A DNA stretch of 64,000 bases, taken from contig OY829543.1 of the NCBI GenBank assembly GCA_963691705.1, positions 33,317,523 to 33,381,522 on the forward strand, read 5' to 3'. The notes under the pieces were generated by a model. The model saw nothing but the letters and a program-made list of their open reading frames with translations, did not search any database and was not told the DNA's origin. Numbering within the stretch: position 1 is the stretch's first letter; every line of letters begins with the position of its first letter. The stretch is from Viola odorata (lineage: Eukaryota; Streptophyta; Magnoliopsida; Malpighiales; Violaceae). The position numbers and the translations under genes are program-made. Below, in pieces: positions 33,040-43,325 of this stretch.

Positions 33040-33780
33040 CGCTCCTCCAGCTATAGCATCCACTCGCTCTTTATCCTTTTCACACATTCCATCATAAAAA
33101 TATTTGACCAAGGCTTGATATATCACTCCATGTGTAGGACATATATCTTACAAATCCCTGAACCGTTGGTGGTATTCGCCAAGGCTCTCATTGCCTCGTT
33201 GCTAGACAGAAACTAAGTTCTTCCTTGCCACCCCTGCTTTGGTTGCATTCCAGTACTTATAAAGGAAAACTGAGGACATCTCGGCCCATGTTGTGATGGT
33301 ATTATGGGGTAAGCTATAGAACCAATTTTTGGCTGAATCCTGAAGAGACAATGGAAACACCTTTAGCCTGGCTCTCTCAATAGAAATACTGGCTGGCTTC
33401 AAAGTATCACACTGCAAATGTAGGTTCCTTAGGTGAGTTTATGGGTTTTCGTTAGAATGTCCATGGAACATTGTGAGGTTGGCTATTATATTGGTCTTTA
33501 TCGACCAGTCATTTGGTATAGGCGCGAGCTGAATACAGGAATAGGTCTCATGTTCAGCTCCCTCATCATACGTTCTTGCTGATTCTCCGCCATTTCTAGA
33601 ACTTGATTTACTTCTTAGTCTACGACTTGGCCAAGCTTGTTGTCGGAGTTAGAATTTACTTGTGAACCAGAAACTTCTAATTCGCTCATTTCTTGTAACT
33701 TCCTTTTGGCCTTCTTCCTTAACTGAATCTCGGTCCTTGTGAGTTCAGGATTATATGCAAGTCATCAACTGCAAAAGCAA
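33040..33780 (-). pseudogene. gag: Athila-lineage Gag fragment
   Basis: It reads leftward from near 33,780. The best preserved part (33,417-33,202) is ARLKVFPLSLQDSAKNWFYS followed by LPHNTITTWAEMSSVFLYKY, the capsid signature of Athila Gag. Downstream the frame, after a stop at 33,202, still gives QRGNESLGEYHQRF and YFYDGMCEKDKERVDAIAGG. It lies just inside the primer binding site and LTR of the same orientation. It is cut off at the fold-back junction near 33,040, and stops occur in the N-terminal part too. Confidence 0.75.
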
Positions 33781-33816
33781 AAAATAAAAATAAAAACTAC
33801 AAAACATCGTTAGAAA

Positions 33817-33834
33817 TCCCCGGCAACGGCGCCA
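33817..33834 (-). promoter_or_regulatory. Athila primer binding site (tRNA-Asp type), minus
   Basis: TGGCGCCGTTGCCGGGGA on the minus strand, the primer site typical of Athila elements and complementary to the 3' end of tRNA-Asp. An identical site occurs in plus orientation at 41,932-41,949. Confidence 0.85.
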
Positions 33835-33839
33835 AAATT

Positions 33840-35313
33840 TGATCGTCTGTCGAGAGCATCAAAAATAGTTGTAAGAATAGATAAGAATCAAGAGGGAGTT
33901 ACAACTTATCACAACCCACAAGGGCTTATAGATGATGTAAGAGGTTCATCCATAGAGACTCCTCGGGTGTGTAGTTTTCGGTTGACTTCCTCGTCACTGG
34001 ATTTGTTGGCTTGATTCTGAAACTAAAAACAAAAGAGTAACAATTAAACAGTAAAATGAGCTTGGTCAAGGGCTTGGCCAAGATGAAATAGCAGTTCTGG
34101 AAATTCAAGGGATGGGGATTTCTGGTAAGGGCACTTGGTGAGATACGTTCCTTACGATTTGATCATCGATCCAGTGATGCTTACCTTTAATTTCATAGTA
34201 CCGCTATAGAATGCAACGACTCTTATACACTCCTACTTCCCTCCTCTTCAAATTCCCTAACGGGTACTCCCTACTAGACAATTCTAACCAAATAGCACCT
34301 TGCTGGTTAAAGGGTTTACTACTTTGGATGATAGTATGAATTGATTGAAAGGTAGCACAATCAGCATCAAATGCATAGGGGAAGACGGTACCTAACTCAA
34401 GCTACCTCATAGTCGAGGCCCTAGGTTGTCAATCTGGTATGAGTTATACTGTTTGTTTTCTCTAGCCTACACGAGACTAGTTGTCTATTTGGCCTATCCG
34501 ATTTCACTCATCCTCTTCTAGGTTGATTGTAACTTTCATGCTATAATATAAGAGTGATTAGTTATAGATTTTAATAAGAAAACAGTTTTATAAAATCAAA
34601 AAGCAAATAGTTACGAAAATGAAGATTATTAAGAGTGATTAGACCTCTCAAATCATAGGAACGCATATCGGTTGGCCCTTACCAAGAATAGACTCTTAGT
34701 CGGACATGTTCATGGATGGAAATAAAATTGTTGATTGCATAAAAGAAATTAAATCCGTCAATTCCAAAACTGGAATGTGCGGAGCAGGAAAAATATCTAC
34801 AATCGAAGTCTGTGAAAGAGGAAAGAGAGAGTCCCCTTTCAAAATGGATTTCTAGCAGCTTATAAGCTTCACTGCTTCCTTGTCCTACTCCATCTCTTTC
34901 AAAAATAAAAGATAATGATAAAAAAATTAAAGATAAAGATAATCATTTTCAAAGATCAAATATTGTTCAAGAGGGAGATCCAGTTAAGGATTCTTGCCGA
35001 TAATCTTCAATGCAGCTGATCCCTCAAATCTCGTTCTCCATCGCAATCGCCACCTTGTATCCTTGTGCTTCGCTCAAAGTCTCCTGCTGTAGTCTGTCTC
35101 TATCACTGCTGTCTTGGCCAAGCCTGCAGCCAAGACAAATTTGGATGTCTATGCTTGTGCTTCGCAGGTGATGTTGTCTAATTTATCAACCTCCAAGTAA
35201 TTTCTGCAAAAGTAGGGAGAATTCATAGAAATCAATAGTTTTACTGTCCAATTTATAAGTAATTAGATAGTAAAAGTATGAGAAATTAATGCTCAATCAC
35301 TAGATAACTATCA
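33840..35313 (-). mobile_element. Athila 5' LTR, minus orientation
   Basis: On the minus strand it ends ...CGATCA six bases before the primer site, and a matching start TGATAGTTATC is found at 35,313. The Athila-like LTRs at 40,296 and 45,153 also run TGATAG...ATCA. No gene inside. The outer end rests on this terminus only. Confidence 0.55.
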
Positions 35314-35846
35314 ATTTTTTTCTCTCTCAGCTTACCTAATTAATTCGAATGCCTAGGCTTTTCGGGATGATGAAATAATTACTTAATTAATTCAATGAGA
35401 ATATTATCTTCTTCTCGTGGTCTCTATTTTGTTATAAGCATATAAATGTGAGAATTGAAATAGAGACTCTGCTAGTTCCTTTATTATTAAGTAAGATAAC
35501 CAATAAATTTCATGTAAATTCACTCTTTCGTTTTTGTTGATAGGATAAATTAAGAGGATATATAAATGCTATTAATGGCCTAATTAACTCAGTAGAACAT
35601 AAAAGAGATGACTAAAAAAAATAAAATTATGCACATTAGGTTGTAGTTCAACTAGTTAATACATGTCGTCTATAGAATTGTAACGATGATCAATAAATAA
35701 AAAATAATATACTAATACTTATATAGTTATATTTGAGAATAATCCCATATTCTTAGATTAGCCTAAAGAAGTCTTAGAAAATTGATCATCCAACTTAAGG
35801 TATATTAAGTATTAACCAAAATACATAAATAACTTTTTTTTGGAAG
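35314..35846. other. AT-rich spacer
   Basis: No gene, repeat or element end recognised between the Athila LTR and the CACTA terminus. Confidence 0.5.
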
Positions 35847-36420
35847 CACTACAAAAGAATTGCCGATCACTGACGGACCTACTCCAACAGACAAAGTCCG
35901 TCGAAATTTACCGAGGGTATTTCGACGCCTTTGCCATCGAAAACTAACATTTTTTTTAATAAATGAAAAAAATACTACTCTAGTGTTATCGACAGAAATG
36001 ACCTCCATTTCGACGGCCATGCACTTCGATAACATGTTAAAATAAAAAGTCCGTCGAAATATTTGGGCGTTAACCCAAAAATATTGGCGCCCCAACTTAG
36101 CACAAAACATTTTCAACGGAAAGGTCCGTCGAAAGGGTTTCTACCGCTTTTGATCCATCAAAATATTTGGGCGCTAACGAAAAATATTGGCGCCTCAAAT
36201 TAGCGCGAAAGGTTTTCAAGGGAAGACTCCGTCAAAAGATTTTTGACCGCACAAGTCGTCGAAAATATGTTAATTGTTCGACCAAAAATTCCTCGATATT
36301 AGAGGAATTCTTTCGAGGAGAAAGGTCCTCGGTGGATTTCTTAGGTTCCGACGGACATATCCATCGAAAATGTAAACCTAGGTTTCAATGGACCTTTCCG
36401 TTGAAATCCTAGGTTTACTT
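35847..36420 (+). repeat. CACTA left terminus and subterminal repeats
   Basis: TIR-like CACTACAAAAGAATTGCC, then about a dozen TCCGTCGAAA-type motifs in both orientations and repeated ATATTGGCGCC segments (about 36,077 and 36,184). The motif family recurs at 51,030-51,340. Confidence 0.75.
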
Positions 36421-36429
36421 AGGCCCAAC

Positions 36430-36452
36430 TTCTCTCTCTCTCTCTCTCTCGC
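36430..36452 (+). repeat. (TC)n microsatellite
   Basis: About 11 TC units in the CACTA 5' region. Confidence 0.9.
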
Positions 36453-37182
36453 CACAAGCAGCACTGCCACCTCCGATGCCACCTCTCTCCCCCCTTATGA
36501 GATCTACCGCCGGCCACAAGCAGTCCTGCGACACGCCGGCCACCAATCTGTTCGCCCTTTCCACTGCCGCCACAAACTCCTGCCAACGTCCTTCCACCAC
36601 TACGCACCCACTGGTTGGCCTTTCCACTGCCACCAAAATCTCCGGCCAACCCACTGCAACACCTAAGGATAATTATTTTAGGTAAACAATTTGCTTAATT
36701 TTAATTAAGATTTACTCCTTTGTTTAATTAAATGTTTGGGTAAATTATTATTTATCTAATTATTTGTTTAGGAATAAAGTAGTTAATTTCTAATTTATTT
36801 AATAGGTATAAAAATTCTGAATTTTTTTTCTTATTTATTTTTTTAATTTACTTATTTATTTAATTTGGTTATTTGTTAATTTACTTATTTATTTATTTAA
36901 TAGTTAGAGAAATTATGAAAATTGTTAAATTATTTTGCTAATTTTTTTTTTTGGTTGTTTGGAGTAGGGCATTGTTGATCAAGAAAAACTAAATAGTTGC
37001 ATCACTCTCCATTTAACGCCAAAATGTTAGTCTTATTATTTATTTAAATAGTGAAGATTTACTTTTCTTGGTATTCTTTCTTAAATTAGTCGTTTGGGTT
37101 GATTGGTTAAATTAGTTGTTTGAACAGTTGTTGTTTTGGTTGATTGCTTGAATATGGTAGGTGAACAATTAATTTCTTTTTT

Positions 37183-37672
37183 TCCTATGGGACTTTCCGT
37201 AGGAATGATTTTTTTAGTTGCTTCCTTTTTTTCCTACGAAAAAATCCATAGTAATGGCTTTTTTTTAAGTTGCTTATTTTAGTTGAAATTAGTTGATTGA
37301 ACAATTAATTCCTTTTTTTCCACTGAAATTTCTATAGGAATGGTTTTTTTGTAGTTGAATGTTTTAGTTGTTTGAGTTGATTGATTAAATTAGTTGTTTG
37401 AACAATTGTTGTTTGGGTTGATTGCTTGAATAAGGTAGGTGAACAATTAATTCATTTTTTTCCTACAAAACTTTCCATAGGAATGATTTTTTTAAGTTGC
37501 TTGTTTTAGTTGAAATTAGTTGATTGAACAATTAATTCCTTTTTTTCCTACCGAAGTTTCAGTAGGAATGGTTTCTTGTACTTGAATGTTTTACTTGTTT
37601 GGGTTGATTGGTTAAATTTTTTGTTTGAGCAATTAATTCCTTTTTTTCCTACGAAAATTTCCGTTGGAAAGG
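37183..37672 (+). repeat. Dispersed CCTAC...GTAGG hairpin repeats
   Basis: TTTTTCCTACGAAA..TTTCCGTAGGAATGG-like units occur about six times, separated by similar spacers (AGTTGATTGAACAATTAATTCC). Each can fold on itself; several are mutated in one arm. Non-coding, upstream of the first CACTA exon. Confidence 0.75.
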
Positions 37673-37718
37673 TTTTTCACATAAAATTTATATGTAATCA
37701 ATTTAAAACTGTGAATAG

Positions 37719-37837
37719 ATGAGTGGTCGAGATCGTACGTCTGATAGATCATGCGGTAGTGACCATACTTCTAGTAGAGGTCGTGCTAGAATCAGTAGAG
37801 TGCGTGGTAGCAGTGGCGGATCTAACCCTAGGCCAAG
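37719..37837 (+). pseudogene. CACTA gene, first exon
   Basis: ATG 37,719, a Ser/Arg/Gly-rich N-terminus (MSGRDRTSDRSCGSD, RGRARISRVRGSSGG), ending at an AG|GTGAGC donor at 37,838. Gly/Arg/Ser-rich N-termini are common in Transposase_24-type proteins. It lies 1.9 kb inside the left CACTA end. Assignment rests on position and splice site. Confidence 0.45.
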
Positions 37838-37911
37838 GTGAGCGACAATCAAAAAACAATTTATTTAATGGAATGAAGATATTAATTTACTAAGCAATAT
37901 TAATCATAATG

Positions 37912-37985
37912 GTAGGATGGCCGAGTGGTCTAAGGCGCATGGTATGCCCAAGGGCGTGGGTTCAAATCACTTTGACATCACTTTG
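37912..37985 (+). tRNA. tRNA-Leu-derived pseudogene
   Basis: GGATGGCCGAGTGGTCTAAGGCG is the D-arm/A-box of a plant tRNA-Leu, and GTGGGTTCAAATC the T-arm/B-box. The anticodon arm and long variable arm between them are cut to about 20 bases, and the 3' acceptor strand does not pair. It lies in a CACTA intron. It is not a working tRNA gene, but both internal promoter boxes remain. Confidence 0.7.
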
Positions 37986-39130
37986 ACGTTTTATGGGTTT
38001 TTAATACATTTCAAATTATCACTAACAATTTTTGTTTTTTATGTTAGTGAAGGAGTTGATTTGAAACATTTTGGATTCTTAAAGAACTTGGGTTCTACAA
38101 TAATTTTTTTTTTAAATGACAAAAAATTCGAGAGAGAAAAAAAAAGAATTCCCCTCCCTTATGACTACTAAGGTTGTAATAACCGGATCAGACTTAAAAT
38201 CAGTGAGGCAAAAACTTTACGGTTTTAAAATCCAACCGGATCAAACCGTTAAATCGAGATTTTAAAAAATTACGAACCGGAAAAATTAGGATTGTGATAA
38301 AGTGTGTTTGTAAGTTTATACAATGTAGTATACATATAAATAATTCATGCAAATAGAAAATATTAAAATACTTCTACTAAAAAAGTATCAAAATACTGAT
38401 AGATAAGTTATATATCAAATAATATTTTAGATATTATTAATAAAAAAACTTAAATATAAGGTAATGAATAATTTATATTTTAATAAATGTATTCGTGGAA
38501 AAAATAGATGAAAAAATAATACTCGAATAAAAATTCCAATTGTTAAAAAGAATTGCTTCCAACCAATTTCGGTATGTATGAGGAGTGATTGTTTGAGTTT
38601 TGGAAGGATTTGTTGAAGATTTGAGTGAATTTCGACAAACAAATATTGTTTTAGAGAGATAGAGCACGGGTTCGAGTTTTGAAGAGAGAGAGGAAATGGA
38701 GAAATAAGAGACAATGGAAGAGAATGCGATTATTTATACTCCCTCAGGACCAAATTTTCAAAAAACCCTAAAATACTTTGTGCCGTTTTATGTATTATCT
38801 TCCAACGATCAATTTTCGAAATCAGAATGTTACACTTTGCCGTTTTGTGTATTATCTTCCAACGATCAATTTGTTATTTAGTGACGGATATAAATACTTT
38901 TAAGCATTTTTCCAATTTTTCGTTCAGCTCGCTTGCCTTCCTTTTAAAATACTCAAAAAAAATTCGGGTGGTTCACTACTGCAGTCCATTCCTAGAATCA
39001 GTTTGGATCGAACATTGTCGACCAACTGTGGGATGAGTTATGTGTACAATTTCCTTTTTTAACTTTTAAATTATTTTTCCTCAATATCCTCTATTTACAT
39101 ACATACTGTAATTACTTAATGCTAATTGTC
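37986..39130. other. CACTA intron with unidentified AT-rich insert
   Basis: No convincing exon before 39,150. A 36-bp direct repeat (GCCGTTTT.TGTATTATCTT...) occurs at 38,782 and 38,839. A minus-strand TATAAATAAT near 38,735 with pyrimidine-rich flank suggests another small insertion, not identified. Confidence 0.4.
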
Positions 39131-39154
39131 ACTAATAATTTTCTTTTAGTGCAG

Positions 39155-39428
39155 ACTAAGTTTCAGTGGGACCCGTCTATTATAGATGAGGTCAAACAGT
39201 TATGGAGGAAGGTTTCGGTGAAATGATTTAAGGACATGATGTCCGGATTGCAGCTAATTGCCTTGAAAAAGTATAAGACCTTCTTGGAGGTGAAGGAGCA
39301 CAAAGGTCCGGAGGGGGTGACACGGGAAGTATGGGGGCACTTGTGCGACTATTGGTTGACCCCGGACTTCTAAGCAATGTCGCAAAGGAACAAGAGGAAC
39401 CGGTGGAGTTGTGGAAAGGAACCGGTGG
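39155..39428 (+). pseudogene. CACTA gene exon (Transposase_24-like), interrupted
   Basis: The plus-strand reading gives TKFQWDPSIIDEVKQLWRKV, a TGA-interrupted FKDMMSG, then VTREVWGHLCDYWLTPDF, a stop and MSQRNKRNRWS. The W...YW..P...S..NK.NR pattern is typical of Transposase_24-type proteins of CACTA elements. After NKRNRWS the sequence jumps to minus-strand retroelement; the likely continuation THMTGNRRFAKT is at 49,805-49,850. A 14-bp repeat (GGAACCGGTGGAGT) sits at the junction (about 39,396 and 39,417). Stops show the copy is dead. Confidence 0.6.
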
Positions 39429-39429
39429 A

Positions 39430-40295
39430 GTGGAGTATCCGGAGTCACTAATGCACTAAGGGCCACAAATGGTGGGTCCTCGTTAGGCTCAACTACGGAA
39501 GGAGTAGAAGGCTCAAAAGTAGGCAAGGGGGCGCAAGGATCCATGCCATCTAACCGCTCCCAAGGATGACCCAAGGTAGCCTGAAATGAAGCCCAAGTCA
39601 TGGAGAACTTGTTGTCCATGTGCTTAAAGTGGCGTTGCAAGGCAAGGCAAGGAAGAGCTCTCTCATGACATCCTGTAGATAATCCCCAAACCTCTCTTGC
39701 ACTCCCATCGTTTCCACACTCCACCTCAACATCATCCGAGGGGTCCTCAAGTAAGTCCTCTGCAATTGGAGCCAAGTGCTCCTCACTATCATGCAACCCG
39801 GATGGAAACACCTCATCCTCTCTAAGTGGTGGTGAGCCGGCCGAATCAGCAATAGAAGGCACTCCAAGCTCCTCACGCTCCGTGTCACATAATGCCCCGC
39901 CACCAAGTGACTTGAGCTCTCGCTCTATGCGGCGAAATATCTCCCGTGTCTTCGTGTGCTCTTCTATGCAGATCTTAAGTAACACCTCAGCCAATTCCAA
40001 GGGGGAAGGGCTAGGAGCGTAGTGAGGCTCGCTCACAAGGGAAGTGACACGGCTATATGAGCCCGGAGGGGGCCGACGGACATGGTGTGAAGGTTGCCCA
40101 TCATGATAAGGTGTGGCATGGCGAGGATGTGCACTAGAGGCCGGCGCGACATGGTGACGTTGAGGGGGTCTCCGGACTAAGGCATATGTAGAGGCGTCAT
40201 GGTTGTGGTAGGAAGCGAGGCTTCGACCATGGCGTGGGGAAGATGCAACCTCGGTGTAGAAATCATGGCCTCGGTTCCCATGCCTAGATGACCAA
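39430..40295 (-). pseudogene. Family X ORF, downstream part
   Basis: It continues the frame that ends at 46,760 on the other side of the Athila-like insertion. Leftward it encodes SEPHYAPSPSPLELAEVLLK, IEEHTKTREIFRRIERELKSL (helical), then a long acidic stretch (EDLLEDPSDDVEVECGN) and ALQRHFKHMDNKFSMTWASF. It stays open at least to 39,430; beyond this the frame runs into CACTA sequence in antisense and ends at 39,254. There is no zinc knuckle or capsid motif that I can name. It occupies the position of gag, so it may be a Gag-like protein of a non-autonomous element. Confidence 0.45.
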
Positions 40296-41928
40296 TGATA
40301 GCACGTTTCATGGTCTAGATTTTACCTTCTTTTCTAGCCCTTTCGGGGGCTTGATTCTACTATTTGACCCTTATTCCAATCTTTATTGCAGATCAGCGTC
40401 AATAGAAGGAAAAGATCGAAAAGAAGCATTTTTGGAGTATTTCTGAGGATTTCAAGCTTCAAGGCCCAGAAGATCAGAATGTCGTCGAGCCCTCGAAAGC
40501 TAACCAGACTAGTGAGCAGTCTCTAGCCCGCGATATCTCTGCAAAGCCAAAGAGACGAATCTTCAAAGATTCTCACGGGATTCCTTGCATATCTAGAAGA
40601 TTCCAGAATATTCCAGCACGCTCCATGTGCTGTCACCCTCTCCCCTTAGCTGGAATTTGTCTTTTTGTAATCCCTTAGCTGGAATTTGTCTTCTTGTGGG
40701 CTAGACACTATATAAGCCTCTAGTTTTAGGGTTTGGAAAAAACAACAACACATCTTGTAAATATTTTTCCACTTTCATCTTTTGGGAGCCACCTCCTTTT
40801 CTCTCCTCCTTCTTTTGGGTGGTGGCTGAGGCGTCCATTTCCAGCAGCCATTGAACTCAACTGGAGCTTTGCTCCGGCCGGTAACATTTTAATAGTTTTA
40901 TTCTTCTTGGTCTTCTTTTATGCAATCTTCCTTTTCCTATTTTGTTTGTTTGTTTTGTGGTATGAGTAGCTAGATGTCCCCTTCTTAGCAGAGGTATTTT
41001 GAGGGTTGCATGGGTAGTTAAGAGGCCTAAATGTGTTTAATATATTCTTATTGTTGTATTCGATTGTTTATCGGTTTCTTGTTAATTCGTCTAGGGCCAG
41101 ATTAGTAGTCTGGCCAACTAGTATCTAGACCTAGATGATTACCGTCATATTCCAGGGTTATACCTGACGCGAAGCCTTGGAATTTTAGCAGACACCTAGG
41201 GGAGGCAGCGCGAGAGGTCTCACCTAGGGGTAAACAACCGATTAGGGTATGTGATACGAGTCTGACAAGCTGAGCTGTCGCGCCTTAGATCTGTCTTACC
41301 TCCCCTTCATGGGCGTTCTGAATTTAGCCTCCCTACTTCGAGCCCATGACAGGCCGGACGGTCAAGGCTGCCTTTTGATGACAAGAGAGGTAGCTGGGAG
41401 GATGGCTGAACGTCAAGGTCACCTCATATGTGGAAACGGGGGGTGACTTTCATCTAAGAAGGTAAGCAGGGGATACGGTGTGGAAACGCGGTCCCTATAG
41501 CATATCTATGGCATAGGAATAGAATATTTCTGCGCCGATGATTTTCTAGCCCTGGAAGCAACCCGATAATGTCCTTTGCTAAGATATCTTCTCTTCTGAC
41601 TTTATTTCTTTATTTGATTTTTGTTTGCATGTCGTGCCCTTGATTGTGTTTTACTTTCATGCCCTTGATTGTGTTTTTCTTTCGTGCCCTGGATTTCTAT
41701 TTTTATTAGTTATCTTGTTAGCAACCATCTCTATCTTGGTTAACTAGATTAACCAACCAAAACCCCCCCTTTTGTTTCTTTTATTATTTCATTTTATATC
41801 TGGTCTTGTCTAGTGTGTGTCTTCACCTTTCTTTGTGGATCGAACCTCTTGCCACTGTCTTCAATCCTTTTTTGTTGCATGTGATAAGTTGTAATTATTT
41901 GATTGTGCCCTCGACAAGCACGCCATCA
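40296..41928 (+). mobile_element. 5' LTR of the Athila-like element
   Basis: TGATAGCACG...CGCCATCA. TATATAAG is at 40,709-40,716. Near 41,636-41,680 a 26-bp segment containing CCCTTGATTGTGTTTT is duplicated, which the 3' LTR lacks. Confidence 0.92.
40709..40716 (+). promoter_or_regulatory. TATA box in Athila-like 5' LTR
   Basis: TATATAAG within GACACTATATAAGCCTC, conserved at 45,566-45,573 in the 3' LTR. Confidence 0.7.
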
Positions 41929-41931
41929 AAT

Positions 41932-41949
41932 TGGCGCCGTTGCCGGGGA
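41932..41949 (+). promoter_or_regulatory. Athila primer binding site (tRNA-Asp type)
   Basis: TGGCGCCGTTGCCGGGGA three bases after the LTR end, identical to the minus-strand site at 33,817-33,834. Confidence 0.92.
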
Positions 41950-42017
41950 TTGGTGTTAATTGGTGCCCTAGAAAATTCCAGATTTTTTTTTATTTCTTTT
42001 AATTATTTCTTTCATCA

Positions 42018-43325
42018 ATGTCTTATTTTGATCCTTATTCTTACTCACCCTCTTTTCCTCAGTATTTTACTCCTAACCCCCCGTGGTGGGATCTAGAAAA
42101 TTTCAACTATGCAGGGCAAGATCAACCTAGCTATCAGCCTCCACAACCTCCGCCAGACCAAGAGCTAGCTAACCTTTGGAGCCAACTTAGGAAGATACAA
42201 TTAGCTGTGCATGAGCTCGAGATACAGAGACAAATAGATGAATTAGCTGATATGGTGAAGCAAGGTCAAGAGGCCTTGGAGGAGCTTATAGAGCAGAGAC
42301 GCCAAGAGGCTATTGAAGGAAACTTTGTATGGGTGCCTATGGATCTTGCCCCCGACGTTGGACCACCTGAACCTACCCATCTTGCCCTAGACGTTGCCCC
42401 TGCACCTGAACCTACCCATCTTGCCCTAGACATTGCCCCTGCACCTAGACCAAAAAATTTACCTCCAACACATCTGCCCAGTCACAGCACAACTCATCCT
42501 ATCACCCCCATAGAACAACATTTGCAACACTTAGATAGTGACGACTATTTAAGTGAAGAGAATCTATCAACCGCCATTCTATGGGAGTTGCCATCTGAGC
42601 GTCATGACCAGGATGATGAGTTTTATGGGTTAGAGGACCTTTTCATGCCCCCGAATGAGCTAAACTTGGAAGGCCCAGAATGTCTTCTTTCAGAGTCAGG
42701 AGCCAATGTGGAGTTCAAAACCAGTGCAGTCACAATGTTGAGCGACGCAAATTTGCCAGATTCCTACGACGAGCATCTAGCCCTCGACGAACGTCGTGCC
42801 CTAGACGTAGAATTGGAGGCAGAAATCGTTGTTCAACCAAATTTGCCAAGTCAACTCCAGAACTGTTCTGACACTTTGGTGGGTCAAGAAATTGAGGCTT
42901 TTGAGGCTTTTCAGCAGATCAAATCTTGTGAGGAGTTTCATGCCCTCGACATAGAATTCAAGCTAGGGGAGGTTAAGATGGAGGATTTGAGAGAGATTGA
43001 GGAAGGGATAAAGGAGGATTTGAGAGAGATTGAGGAAGGGATAAAGGAGGATTTGAGAGAGATTGAGGAAGGGATAATCGAGGACTTGAGCTCTAAAGTT
43101 GTTATGTGTGAAAGGGAGATTTCTAAACTTTCTAATTATGTTGATCCTTTTCTTGAATCACCTTTTACACATTACAATTTTTTCCTCTCTATTTTGCGGG
43201 AACCCAAATTAACACTTGAATCATATTATGGTTGCCTGCAGGTTGCTTTGCTAATGGACCATCCGCTTCATGCTATAATTCACATCAAACTAAGAGGATG
43301 GAAAGCATTTAGTAGGATTGGCTGA
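42018..43325 (+). CDS. Intact 435-aa ORF of the Athila-like element, unknown function
   Basis: ATG 42,018, about 70 bp after the primer site, TGA at 43,323-43,325, no interruption. The N-terminus is Tyr/Pro-rich (MSYFDPYSYSPSFPQYFTPN). A coiled coil follows (about residues 48-95: LRKIQLAVHELEIQRQIDEL, QGQEALEELIEQRRQEA). Then there is a repeated THLALD(V/I)APAP motif, an acidic middle, three exact 11-residue repeats DLREIEEGIKE (from 33-bp DNA repeats at 42,982), and a C-terminal helical part ending in LRGWKAFSRIG. It has no capsid, zinc-knuckle or protease signature. Its position is that of gag. It may bind element RNA or a partner Gag; no function can be assigned. Confidence 0.75.
   Translation: MSYFDPYSYSPSFPQYFTPNPPWWDLENFNYAGQDQPSYQPPQPPPDQELANLWSQLRKIQLAVHELEIQRQIDELADMVKQGQEALEELIEQRRQEAIEGNFVWVPMDLAPDVGPPEPTHLALDVAPAPEPTHLALDIAPAPRPKNLPPTHLPSHSTTHPITPIEQHLQHLDSDDYLSEENLSTAILWELPSERHDQDDEFYGLEDLFMPPNELNLEGPECLLSESGANVEFKTSAVTMLSDANLPDSYDEHLALDERRALDVELEAEIVVQPNLPSQLQNCSDTLVGQEIEAFEAFQQIKSCEEFHALDIEFKLGEVKMEDLREIEEGIKEDLREIEEGIKEDLREIEEGIIEDLSSKVVMCEREISKLSNYVDPFLESPFTHYNFFLSILREPKLTLESYYGCLQVALLMDHPLHAIIHIKLRGWKAFSRIG
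42982..43080 (+). repeat. Three 33-bp tandem repeats within the ORF
   Basis: Units begin GAGGATTTGAGAGAGATTG at 42,982, 43,015 and 43,048 and are practically identical, adding 11 residues each without frame change. Confidence 0.95.

Noticed and set aside
36388..36685. Several overlapping ORFs on both strands
   Set aside because: They arise from the TC microsatellite and GC-rich CACTA leader; no consistent frame or similarity.
37912..37985. Functional tRNA-Leu gene
   Set aside because: Anticodon stem-loop and most of the variable arm are missing and the acceptor ends do not pair.
40733..40969. 78-codon ORF present in both LTRs (also 45,590-45,826)
   Set aside because: It starts at TTG, not ATG, and is conserved only because the two LTRs are near-identical; composition is that of T-rich DNA.
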